From Acidimicrobiales bacterium (GTDB lineage Bacteria; Actinomycetota; Acidimicrobiia; Acidimicrobiales; CADCSY01): a DNA stretch of 15,802 nucleotides. The notes below the pieces were generated by a model, which did not search any database, was not told where the DNA came from, and saw only the letters and a list, made by a program, of their open reading frames with translations. Each line of letters opens with the position of its first letter. Position 1 is the stretch's first letter. Below are positions 8,644 to 15,802 of the stretch, in pieces. The stretch is taken from positions 1 through 15,802 of the forward strand of contig JAUJLZ010000024.1 of the NCBI GenBank assembly GCA_030447125.1, given 5' to 3'. Made by a program: the position numbers and the translations under genes.

Positions 8644-10539
8644 TCACGTGGGAGGTGGGCCAGAAGAGGGGCAAGGGTCGGGGGGCGGGGGCGCCGGGAC
8701 GGGGCCGGGCCGGGTCAGGCTCTCGGCCAGGGTGGACGCCAGCCGGCGGGGCAGGACCGCGAGCTCGAGGTCCTCCAGGTCACTCGGGAGGGCCAGGCAC
8801 CAGTTGGCCCGCTGGCCGTCGGCTCCGGGGATGTTCGGGCGCTCGGGGACGGCGGCGGCGTCGTCGAGGGTGGCCGAGAGCAGGACCGACGGTGCCCGGG
8901 CCAGGAGCCGGTGGGCGGCCAGGTTGGCGGCCGCGGGGCGGGCGTCGGTGTCGAGCCCGCCCGCGGTGGCCAGCCGGGAGCGGATGGCGAGGGTGCTCTC
9001 CTCGTTGGGCCCCAGCCCGAGTCGACGCTGGGCTTCGAGGTCGCTGCCGTCCCACAGGCCCGCCACCGTGGGCAGGTCGTGGGTGGTGACGGCGGCCATG
9101 GCCAGCTCGGGCCACGAGCACGGGTCATCCTCCTCGAACCACAGGAGGCGGTAGGACAGGATGGCGCGCTCCGCCATGGCCTCGCGCACGCCTGTCTCGA
9201 CCGTTCCCAGGTCCTCGCCCACCACCAGGGCCCGAGCCCGGTGGCTCTCCAGGGCGACGATGTCGAGGAGGTCGTCGCTCGGGTAGCGGACGTAGGCGCC
9301 CTCGGTGGGCGCGGTGCCGGCGGCGATCCACCACAGCCGGAACAGACCCATGACGTGGTCGACCCGAAGGCCTCCGGCGCACGCGATCGTGGCCCTGATG
9401 GTCTCGATGAAGGGCCGGTACCCGGCCCCGGCCAGCTTCCAGGGCACGAACGGGGGCAGGCCCCAATCCTGGCCCTGGCCGTTGAACTCGTCGGGCGGTG
9501 AGCCCACGTTCACCTCCTCGGCCAGCACGTCCTGCCAGGCCCAGGCGTCGCTCCCCTCGGGGTCGACCCCGATGGGCAGGTCCTGGATCACGGCCAGGCC
9601 CGACGACGACGCCGCCAGCTGGAGGTCGGTGAGCCACTGGAGGTAGGCGTGGAAGCGCACCCGGTCGTCGTGCTCGCTGCGGAAGCGCTCCACTTCGGGG
9701 TTACTCGGACGCCGGTACTGCAGTGGCCACTCCCGCCACCGGGGGCCGTGGTGCTCGGCCAGCACGCACCAGGTGGCGAACTCGGCCAGGGCCGAGCCCT
9801 GCTCGCTCCGCCAACGCTCGAAGCCCTCGTCCGCCCTTCCGCCGTTGGTCCAGATCACTTCGAGCGCGGCCACCTTCAAGCGCCACACCTCGTCGCGGTC
9901 GATGTGGCGCTGCCCGTTGAAGGCCCGGCCCCGGGCGGCCAGGGGCTCGACGTCTACGCATGACGCCGCCGCGCCGGGAACGTCCTCGATGCGCAGGTAG
10001 AGGGGGTTTCGGAAGCGGCGGCTGCTCGGGAAGTAGGGGCTGGGCTGCTGGGGAAGGGTGGGGGCGACCGCGTGCAGGGGGTTCACCAAGATGAACCCGG
10101 CGCCCAGCTGGTCGGCCGACCACGTGGCCAGGCGCCGGAGGTCGCCCAGGTCCCCGATGCCCCAGCTGGCGCGCGACCGGGCCGCGTAGAGCTGCACGGC
10201 CCAGCCCCACGCCCGCCAGCTCTCGGGCAGGTGGCAGCGGCCCGGGCTCACGATGAGCGCTCGCTCGGGCCCAGCGTCGGCCTGAAGGGTGTGGTAGCCG
10301 AAGGGGATGTCGAGGGGCAGGCGACCCTCGACCGCCAGTTCGGCGCCGTCCTCGAGCACGATGCGGGCGGGCCCTCCCGGCAGCGCTCGGCCGGGCCTGG
10401 TGACGAGGGCCGGCGCGTAGCCCTGGGAGGGAGGTCGCCCGATGCGCTGGCGGAGCGCGTCGATGGTCATCGGCGGGATGCGGCGTTGCTGTCCGGTGGC
10501 GTCCTCGTAGCGGTCGTCGACGCCCCACTCGTCGGTCAT
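8644..10539 (-). CDS. malQ: 4-alpha-glucanotransferase (amylomaltase/MalQ)
   Basis: MalQ moves alpha-1,4-glucan segments between maltodextrins, re-lengthening short chains so that TreY can use them. The product (631 residues) is a GH77 protein with an N-terminal beta-sandwich extension (about 20-110), as in many actinobacterial MalQ proteins, followed by the barrel. Family motifs seen are WGIGDLGDL (126-134), SPYFPSSRRFRNPLYLRIED (167-186), QDLPIGVDPEGSDAWAW (319-335) and GSPPDEFNGQGQDWGLPP (346-363). Catalytic residues are Asp394 in GLRVDHVMGLFRLWW, Glu442 in VVGEDLGTV and Asp488 in TTHDLPT. ATG at 10539 is fixed by a GGAGG site 7 bases upstream and by a 4-nt ATGA overlap with the treZ copy 2 stop. 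The C-terminus ends in a Pro-rich tail of about 20 residues outside the conserved domain. Confidence 0.95.
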   Translation of the reverse strand: MTDEWGVDDRYEDATGQQRRIPPMTIDALRQRIGRPPSQGYAPALVTRPGRALPGGPARIVLEDGAELAVEGRLPLDIPFGYHTLQADAGPERALIVSPGRCHLPESWRAWGWAVQLYAARSRASWGIGDLGDLRRLATWSADQLGAGFILVNPLHAVAPTLPQQPSPYFPSSRRFRNPLYLRIEDVPGAAASCVDVEPLAARGRAFNGQRHIDRDEVWRLKVAALEVIWTNGGRADEGFERWRSEQGSALAEFATWCVLAEHHGPRWREWPLQYRRPSNPEVERFRSEHDDRVRFHAYLQWLTDLQLAASSSGLAVIQDLPIGVDPEGSDAWAWQDVLAEEVNVGSPPDEFNGQGQDWGLPPFVPWKLAGAGYRPFIETIRATIACAGGLRVDHVMGLFRLWWIAAGTAPTEGAYVRYPSDDLLDIVALESHRARALVVGEDLGTVETGVREAMAERAILSYRLLWFEEDDPCSWPELAMAAVTTHDLPTVAGLWDGSDLEAQRRLGLGPNEESTLAIRSRLATAGGLDTDARPAAANLAAHRLLARAPSVLLSATLDDAAAVPERPNIPGADGQRANWCLALPSDLEDLELAVLPRRLASTLAESLTRPGPVPAPPPPDPCPSSGPPPT

Positions 10540-12278
10540 GGTGAAGCCTCCAGGACGGCCACGGTGTCGGGAGGCAGGGTGAGGGCGGCGTCGGCCAGCG
10601 TGACAGCAGGGTCCGAGGCGATGGCGATCCGTTCCCCCGGAAGGACGCGCAGCTGGCGGTCGGTGGTCCCGAGGTTGACCACGACGGTCAGCGAACCCCG
10701 CTGCACCGAGAGCCAGGGCCGGTCGAGGTCGGTGGCGTCGTAGCTGACCCTGACGCGCTCGAGACGGCCGTCGGTCAGCGCCGGGACGCGGCGGCGCAAG
10801 GCGAGCAGCTGGCGGTACCAGGCCAGCACCTCGGCGTGCCCGGCGCGCCCCAGCTCGGCCCAGTCGAGCTTCGAGCGCTCGAAGGTGGCCGGGTCCTGAG
10901 GGTCCGGCACTTCCTCGGGGTCCCACCCGAAGGAGGCGAACTCGAAGCGGCGGCCCTCGCTGACCGCTCGACCGAGCTCCGCTTCCTGGTGGTCGGTGAA
11001 GTACTGGAACGGCGTGGTCGCCCCCCACTCCTCACCCTGGAACAGCATGGGCACGAAGGGGGAGCTGAGCAGCAGGGCGGCGGCGATCTTGGCCCGACCG
11101 GTGCTCATCAGCGAGCTGGCACGCTCGCCCACGGCCCGGTTGCCCACTTGGTCGTGGTTCTGGGTCGAGACCACGAAGCGAGCGCCCGACAAGCCCGTCG
11201 GAGGCCGACCGTGCACCCGCTGGCGGTGTTCGGACCAGACCCCGTCGTAGACCCAGGCCTGGCCCAAGGCCTTGGCCAGTGCGGCCAGGTCGCCGAAGTC
11301 CTCGTAGTAGCCGCTCGTCTCGCCGGTCAAGGTGGCGTGCAGGGCGTGGTGCCACTCGTCGGCCCAGGCCGCGTCGAACCCGAACCCACCGGCGTCACGG
11401 CTGCGCACGAAGCGGGGGTCGTTGAGGTCGCTCTCGGCCACCAGGAACAGGGGCCGGCGCACGTGGGCGGCCAGGGCCTCGACCTCGGTGGCCACCTGCT
11501 CGAGGATGTGCACGGCGGACTCGTCCACGATGGCGTGCACGGCGTCGAGGCGCAGCCCGTCGCCGTGGTAGTCACCCAGCCAGGACAGGGCGTTGTCGAC
11601 GACGTAGGCGCGGACCTCGTCGCTGCCGGGCCCGTCGAAGTTCACCGCGTCACCCCAATTGGTGCTGTGGCGATCGGTGAAGTAGGGCCCGAAGTCCGGG
11701 AGGTGGTTTCCGGCGGGGCCCAGGTGGTTGTACACGACGTCGAACACCACGCCCAGACCGGCCTGGTGGCAGGCGTCGACCAGGCGCTTGAGGCCGTCGG
11801 GGCCTCCGTAGGCGTGGTGGGGGGCGAAGAGGTTGACCCCGTCGTAGCCCCAACCGCGGCAACCCGAGAACTCGGCCACCGGCAGCAGCTCGACGGCGTC
11901 GACGCCCAGCTCGACCAGGTGGGGGAGGTGCTCGACCGCCCCGTCGAAGGTGCCGGCCGCCGAGAAGGTGCCGATGTGCAGCTCGTAGAGCACCGAACCC
12001 GCCAGGGGGAGGCCCCGCCAGCCCTGGTCGTGCCAGTCGAAGGCGCCGTGGTCGACCACCTCGGAGAGGCCCTCAGGCCCTTCGGGCTGGAAGGCCGAGC
12101 GGGGGTCGGCGCGCGCGGGCCCGCCGTCGACAGAGAAGGCGTAGCGGGTGGCGGGCCCGGCCTCGTCGACGGCGAGGGTCCACCAGCCCCTCTGGTCGGC
12201 CTCCATGGCCAGCCGCCGAGAGCCGAGGACCAGCTCGACGCCGTCCTTGCCCGGGGCCCACACCCGGAAGGGCTGCAT
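10536..12278 (-). CDS. treZ: Malto-oligosyltrehalose trehalohydrolase, copy 2
   Basis: This second TreZ (580 residues) follows treY directly: its ATG at 12278 shares one base with the treY TGA stop. The N-terminal domain opens with FRVWAP. The barrel has nucleophile Asp245 in GLRLDAVHAI, acid/base Glu282 in VAESDLNDPR and Asp376 in TQNHDQVGNR, at the same residue numbers as in copy 1. Between copies the central barrel is conserved over long stretches (for example GGPDGLKRLVDAC and DVVYNHLGP), while the first 90 residues and the C-terminal domain differ more, as expected for an old duplication. Being coupled to treY, this copy is the likelier main partner. Its stop overlaps the malQ start by 4 nt. 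Confidence 0.95.
   Translation of the reverse strand: MQPFRVWAPGKDGVELVLGSRRLAMEADQRGWWTLAVDEAGPATRYAFSVDGGPARADPRSAFQPEGPEGLSEVVDHGAFDWHDQGWRGLPLAGSVLYELHIGTFSAAGTFDGAVEHLPHLVELGVDAVELLPVAEFSGCRGWGYDGVNLFAPHHAYGGPDGLKRLVDACHQAGLGVVFDVVYNHLGPAGNHLPDFGPYFTDRHSTNWGDAVNFDGPGSDEVRAYVVDNALSWLGDYHGDGLRLDAVHAIVDESAVHILEQVATEVEALAAHVRRPLFLVAESDLNDPRFVRSRDAGGFGFDAAWADEWHHALHATLTGETSGYYEDFGDLAALAKALGQAWVYDGVWSEHRQRVHGRPPTGLSGARFVVSTQNHDQVGNRAVGERASSLMSTGRAKIAAALLLSSPFVPMLFQGEEWGATTPFQYFTDHQEAELGRAVSEGRRFEFASFGWDPEEVPDPQDPATFERSKLDWAELGRAGHAEVLAWYRQLLALRRRVPALTDGRLERVRVSYDATDLDRPWLSVQRGSLTVVVNLGTTDRQLRVLPGERIAIASDPAVTLADAALTLPPDTVAVLEASP
10547..10551 (-). promoter_or_regulatory. Ribosome binding site of malQ
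   Basis: GGAGG on the minus strand lies 7 bases before the ATG at 10539, inside the end of treZ copy 2. It decides the malQ start, because the frame stays open far upstream. Confidence 0.75.
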
Positions 12279-14950
12279 CAGTGCTCGTCCCGGGCCAGCA
12301 CCGCCAGCGGGAAGCGAGCCAGCAGCTCGGACAGAGCGACGTCACCACCGCCGGTCGTTGATCCGTCGAGGACGCTTGACCACGTGGCTGCCGGCAGGGC
12401 CAGGGTCGTGTCCGCCCAGTCGTCGTGGAGGCCGAGGACGAGCCGGGGCACCACCACGGCCAGGCGACCGTTGCGGGCGAAGGCCACGGCATGGTCGCGC
12501 CGGGCCCCTCCCACCGCGAGCGGCTCGTAGCCGCCTTGGTAGCGCTGCGGGTGGCTACGGCGGTCGGCGAGCAGGTGCCGGATCAGCCACAACTTGGTGG
12601 CGGCTTCGTCGGATCGGGCCAGGACCTGAGCTGCGGAGGCGTCGACCACCTCGTCGAGCAGCCGCCGGCGCAGGTCGTAGTCGACCGGCCGGCGGTTGTC
12701 GGGGTCGACCAGGCTGAGGTCCCATAGCTCGTCACCCTGGTAGATGTCGGGTACGCCCGGGCAGGTGAGAAGGAGGGCCGTCTGGGCCAACGACGTGGTC
12801 CGCCCCCCCTGCACCAGCCCGTGCTCGGCCAGGAACCGCTGCAGGTCGGCCACGAACCCGTCGTCGGCGAGGACGGCGGCGACAAAGGCCTGGAGGGCGT
12901 CGTCGTAGTCGGCCACCGGGTCGATCCAGGAGGTGTGGACCTTGGCCTCCTTGGCTGCCTTCTCCATGAAGGCCCCCGCTCGTCGGGCGTCGACGGGCCA
13001 GGCCCCGACCAGGGTCTGGTAGAGCAGGTACTCGGCGTTGCGGTCGGGCCACTGGCCGCGGCGGTGGCGATCGTTGTTCTCGGCCCAGCGCTGCACCGCC
13101 GCCCCCCAGGCCTCGGGGATCTCGGAGAGCAGGTGGATGCGGGCCCGCACGTCGGCGCTGCGCTTGGTGTCATGGGTGGACAGCGTCAGCATCGACTGGG
13201 GCCAGTGCTCGGCCACCCGGGCGTTGTCGGCGTGGAACTGCTCGACGGGGCGCCCGAACGTCCCCGGGTCACCGCCCACCTCGTTGAGCGAGATGAGGCG
13301 GTGGTAGCGGTAGAAGGCGGTGTCCTCCACGCCCTTGGCCATCACGGGCGAGCTGAGCTGCTGGAAGCGCACCGCCAGCTCGCCCTCGCTTCGCCCCGGG
13401 TGCTCGAGCACGAGCAGCTCCCCGAGGAACGCGAGCAGCTCGGCATCGAGGTCGCTTCGGCGCCTGGCGGCCTGGTCCACGGCCTCCTCGACGTGGGCCC
13501 GATCGGCCTCGCTGACCGCACCTCCGGGCTGGGTGTAGGTGCGGTAGACCGGAAAGGCGGCGGTCAGCTCACGCAAGGCGTCGCGCAACTCCCGGCGGGT
13601 GTGGTCCCGGTGGCGGCGGTGCGCCTCGCAGATCGTCGCCAACAAGTCGGTGAGGCGCTCGACCTCGGCGTGCAGCTCCTGGCGCATGATCTGCACCTTG
13701 GCGTCGTACACGACGTCCTCGAAGGGGACCTCCGTGGCGCCAGGTCCCTCACCGTCGGCTTCTCCGAGGAAGTGTTGGTAGCACGCCGTCATGGCCCCGG
13801 CGTTGGCCGTGTCGACGAAGAGGTTGTTGACCCGGTTCAAGAAGTCGTACCCCGAGGTGCCCGCCACCGGCCAGGTGGGAGGGAGCTCCTCGCCCGGCTC
13901 CAGGATCTTCTCCACCACCACGTAGGCACCGCCGGAGGCTTTGGCCAGGCGCCGCAGGTAGGCCTCAGGGTCGCGCAGGCCGTCGACGTGATCGACCCGC
14001 AACCCGTCGACGGTGCCCTCGGCCACCAGGTCGAGCACGAGGCGGTGGGTGTCGTCGAACACCCGCTCGTCCTCGATGCGCAGGCCGACGAGGGTCTCGA
14101 TGTTGAAGAAGCGGCGGTAGTCGAGCTCCTCGCTGGCGGTGCGCCAGAACGCCAGGCGGAAGTTCTGGCGCCGGAGGAGGGCATCGAGGGCGTCAGCGTC
14201 GCCGTTGAGGGCCTCGACCTCGGCGTCGAGGGCCTGGGCCAGGTCGGGCTCGGCCTCGCACAGCGCAGCCAGGCGCGCCCGCAGGACCTCCTTGTCACGG
14301 TGGCGCTCGGCCACGGCGTCGGCGTCGCGCAGCAGGGCGTGGGGCAGGTGGCCGAGCGCCGTGGCCAGGCTGGCCAGGTCCTCGGAACCGGCCCGTTGGG
14401 CAGCGGCCGCCACCAGATCGTCGAGGCTGCGCGGTGACAGAGGTGCTTCGTGGTGGTGGTAGCGCACCACGAAGGCCCCGCCTTCTCGCTGCACCCGGAG
14501 CTCGCCGGCCTCGAGGACCCGCCCGTAGTGGTCTCCCAGCACCGGCATCAACACGACCGCGGTGAGCTTCTGTTCGGGGGGATCCCAGTCGATGTCGAAG
14601 TACCGGGCGTAGCGGCTCGACGGGCCGTTCTCCAGCACGTCCCACCACCACTGGTTGGCCCGTCCGGCCAGGGCCATGTGGTTGGGGACGGTGTCGAGCA
14701 CCTGGCCCAGGCCTGCGCCCGCCAGTGCCTCGGCCAGGCGGCGATAGCCGGCGGCGCCTCCCAGCTCGTCGTTGAACCGGCTGTGGTCGACCACGTCGTA
14801 GCCATGGGTGCTGCCCGCAGCAGCCTGGAGGAAGGGCGAGCAGTAGAGGTGGCTGACGCCCAGGTCGGCGAGGTAGCCCGCCTGGGCGGCAGCGTCGTCG
14901 AAGGTGAACCCGGCGTGGAGCTGGGTCCGGTAGGTGCACGAGCGGATCAC
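12278..14950 (-). CDS. treY: Malto-oligosyltrehalose synthase (TreY)
   Basis: TreY turns the terminal alpha-1,4 bond at the reducing end of a malto-oligosaccharide into the alpha,alpha-1,1 bond of trehalose. The 890-residue GH13 protein begins with the family signature [15 protein letters not shown] (6-20), then [26 protein letters not shown] (30-55) and LDTVPNHMA (85-93). Catalytic residues are Asp320 in [16 protein letters not shown], Glu347 in [12 protein letters not shown] and Asp594 in [14 protein letters not shown]. The C-terminal part has [28 protein letters not shown] (731-758). It is at the long end for TreY proteins. GTG at 14950 is the only start codon close to the conserved TYRTQLH; the frame continues upstream into glgX copy 2 but without family similarity. 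The ribosome binding site is weak. It is the only treY in the window and would have to serve both TreZ copies. Confidence 0.95.
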   Translation of the reverse strand: MIRSCTYRTQLHAGFTFDDAAAQAGYLADLGVSHLYCSPFLQAAAGSTHGYDVVDHSRFNDELGGAAGYRRLAEALAGAGLGQVLDTVPNHMALAGRANQWWWDVLENGPSSRYARYFDIDWDPPEQKLTAVVLMPVLGDHYGRVLEAGELRVQREGGAFVVRYHHHEAPLSPRSLDDLVAAAAQRAGSEDLASLATALGHLPHALLRDADAVAERHRDKEVLRARLAALCEAEPDLAQALDAEVEALNGDADALDALLRRQNFRLAFWRTASEELDYRRFFNIETLVGLRIEDERVFDDTHRLVLDLVAEGTVDGLRVDHVDGLRDPEAYLRRLAKASGGAYVVVEKILEPGEELPPTWPVAGTSGYDFLNRVNNLFVDTANAGAMTACYQHFLGEADGEGPGATEVPFEDVVYDAKVQIMRQELHAEVERLTDLLATICEAHRRHRDHTRRELRDALRELTAAFPVYRTYTQPGGAVSEADRAHVEEAVDQAARRRSDLDAELLAFLGELLVLEHPGRSEGELAVRFQQLSSPVMAKGVEDTAFYRYHRLISLNEVGGDPGTFGRPVEQFHADNARVAEHWPQSMLTLSTHDTKRSADVRARIHLLSEIPEAWGAAVQRWAENNDRHRRGQWPDRNAEYLLYQTLVGAWPVDARRAGAFMEKAAKEAKVHTSWIDPVADYDDALQAFVAAVLADDGFVADLQRFLAEHGLVQGGRTTSLAQTALLLTCPGVPDIYQGDELWDLSLVDPDNRRPVDYDLRRRLLDEVVDASAAQVLARSDEAATKLWLIRHLLADRRSHPQRYQGGYEPLAVGGARRDHAVAFARNGRLAVVVPRLVLGLHDDWADTTLALPAATWSSVLDGSTTGGGDVALSELLARFPLAVLARDEH

Positions 14951-15045
14951 CGGGCGCTTGTACCCAGGCTCAACCGCTTCAGCCCGCTCGGGGCCCGGGC
15001 TCCGTGGTGAGGGCGCGCACTTGGAGGCGGGATCAGGGGGAAGTG
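14951..15045 (-). other. 95-bp gap between glgX copy 2 and treY with a hairpin
   Basis: This is the longest gap inside the trehalose group. It holds a 6-bp stem, AGCCCG (14981-14986) with CGGGCT (14996-15001), around a 9-base GC-rich loop and without a T-run. A TTGACA-like hexamer sits at 15044-15049 on the minus strand, overlapping the glgX stop, but no matching -10 box is seen at 16-18 bases. It may hold a weak internal promoter or attenuator; neither is established. Confidence 0.3.
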
Positions 15046-15802
15046 TCAAGGGAGCCGACGGAGCAGGACCAGGGAGCGAGAGGTCAGGCCCACGGCGTCG
15101 CCCGCCTTGGAGACCGGCGCCTCGACGTGGGCGACCAGTTCGGGGGGCAGGGGCTCGGCGGTGTCGAGGACCAGCTCCCAGCGCTCGCCCCACGTGGCGG
15201 GCAGGATGAAGCGCACGGCTTCGAAGTGGGCGTTGAACAACACGATGAAGCTCTCGTCGACGACCTGCTCGCCCCGAGCGTCGGGCGAGGCCAGGGCCTG
15301 GCCGTTGAGGAACATGCCGAGTGTGGGGGCCGACCCGTGCCAGTCGTCGTCGGACATCTCCTCGCCGTCGGTGCGAAACCAGGCGATGTCGACGAGACCC
15401 TTGCCCCGGATGGAGCGGCCCTGGAACCAGCGGCGACGGCGGAAGACCTCGTGGTGGCGGCGGAAGCGGATCAGCCAGCGGGTGAGCTCGAGCAGGCCCT
15501 CGTCGGCGGTGGTCCAGTCGTACCAGGAAACCTCGTTGTCCTGGCAGTAGCCATTGTTGTTGCCGCCCTGGGTCCGGCCCAGCTCGTCGCCGCCGAGCAG
15601 CATGGGGACGCCCTGGGACAACAGGATCGTGGCCAGGAAGTTGCGCTTCTGGCGGGCTCGCAGCTCCAGCACCCTGGGGTCGTCGGTGGGGCCCTCGACA
15701 CCGGAGTTCCACGAGCGGTTGTGGTTCTCGCCGTCGCGGTTGCCCTCCCCGTTGGCCTCGTTGTGCTTGTCGTTGTAGGAGACCAGGTCGGCCAGGGTGA
15801 AG
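15046..15802 (-). CDS. glgX: Glycogen debranching enzyme GlgX/TreX, copy 2, 5' part outside the window
   Basis: The window contains the C-terminal 251 residues; the frame runs off the right edge at [20 protein letters not shown], just after where the third catalytic Asp would stand. It matches copy 1 in order: [72 protein letters not shown] and [14 protein letters not shown]. The nucleophile and acid/base residues lie outside, so activity cannot be judged. It is upstream of treY on the same strand, the usual glgX(treX)-treY-treZ order. The paralogue at 6528-8630 differs mainly in the linker residues and the C-terminal strand. Confidence 0.93.
   Translation of the reverse strand, partial: FTLADLVSYNDKHNEANGEGNRDGENHNRSWNSGVEGPTDDPRVLELRARQKRNFLATILLSQGVPMLLGGDELGRTQGGNNNGYCQDNEVSWYDWTTADEGLLELTRWLIRFRRHHEVFRRRRWFQGRSIRGKGLVDIAWFRTDGEEMSDDDWHGSAPTLGMFLNGQALASPDARGEQVVDESFIVLFNAHFEAVRFILPATWGERWELVLDTAEPLPPELVAHVEAPVSKAGDAVGLTSRSLVLLRRLP

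Noticed and set aside
10540..11028. Possible N-terminal extension of MalQ (GTG or similar starts further upstream)
   Set aside because: It lies wholly inside treZ copy 2 in another frame, and the translation is Arg/Pro-rich. The GGAGG site and ATGA overlap fix the start at 10539.
14951..15712. Upstream extension of TreY into the glgX copy 2 region
   Set aside because: The extra 254 residues are an out-of-frame shadow of glgX with no TreY similarity; the family N-terminus starts right after the GTG at 14950.

Overview
The window is very GC-rich and gene-dense. Codons end mostly in G or C, GTG starts are frequent, and ORFs abut or overlap. This suggests a high-GC actinobacterium. The gene set (tandem VOC protein, split CrtYc/CrtYd lycopene cyclase, TreY/TreZ/GlgX/MalQ cluster) would fit Acidimicrobiia or a relative, but that placement is inference. 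I see no mobile element genes, tRNA, rRNA or CRISPR array.

Layout. (1) 1-750 (+) is the 3' part of a two-domain VOC/glyoxalase-like protein. (2) 751-959 is a short non-coding stretch full of inverted repeats, between convergent genes. (3) 960-1550 (-) is a divergent PlsY-type glycerol-3-phosphate acyltransferase. (4) 1627-2406 (+) is a CrtA/spheroidene monooxygenase-like carotenoid ketolase. It is convergent with, and overlaps, the end of a minus-strand carotenoid operon: crtYc (3604-3230), crtYd (3237-2860) and crtZ (2849-2331). (5) 3689-4717 (-) is an acyl-CoA-dehydrogenase-like flavoprotein of unknown substrate. (6) 4786-15802 (-) is an 11-kb glycogen-to-trehalose operon. In transcription order it runs glgX copy 2 (cut by the window edge), treY, treZ copy 2, malQ, glgX copy 1, treZ copy 1.

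How the genes work together. GlgX removes branches from glycogen and releases linear malto-oligosaccharides, and MalQ redistributes their chain lengths. TreY turns the reducing-end linkage into a trehalose unit, and TreZ cuts trehalose off. Genes from treY to treZ copy 1 are joined by 1-4 nt stop/start overlaps or a 13-nt gap, so translational coupling is likely. The carotenoid genes would close lycopene ends to rings (CrtYc/CrtYd), hydroxylate them (CrtZ) and probably add a keto group (CrtA-like). The phytoene synthase, desaturase and prenyl-transferase genes are not here.

Most notable points: the cluster carries two treZ and two glgX paralogues around single treY and malQ genes; a CrtA-type ketolase sits beside a cyclic-carotenoid pathway; the PlsY homologue has altered signature motifs; and a palindrome-rich intergenic element carries two related hairpins at its ends. 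All genes from 15802 down to 2331 lie on one strand, so trehalose and carotenoid genes could share transcripts. No decisive promoter or terminator was found.
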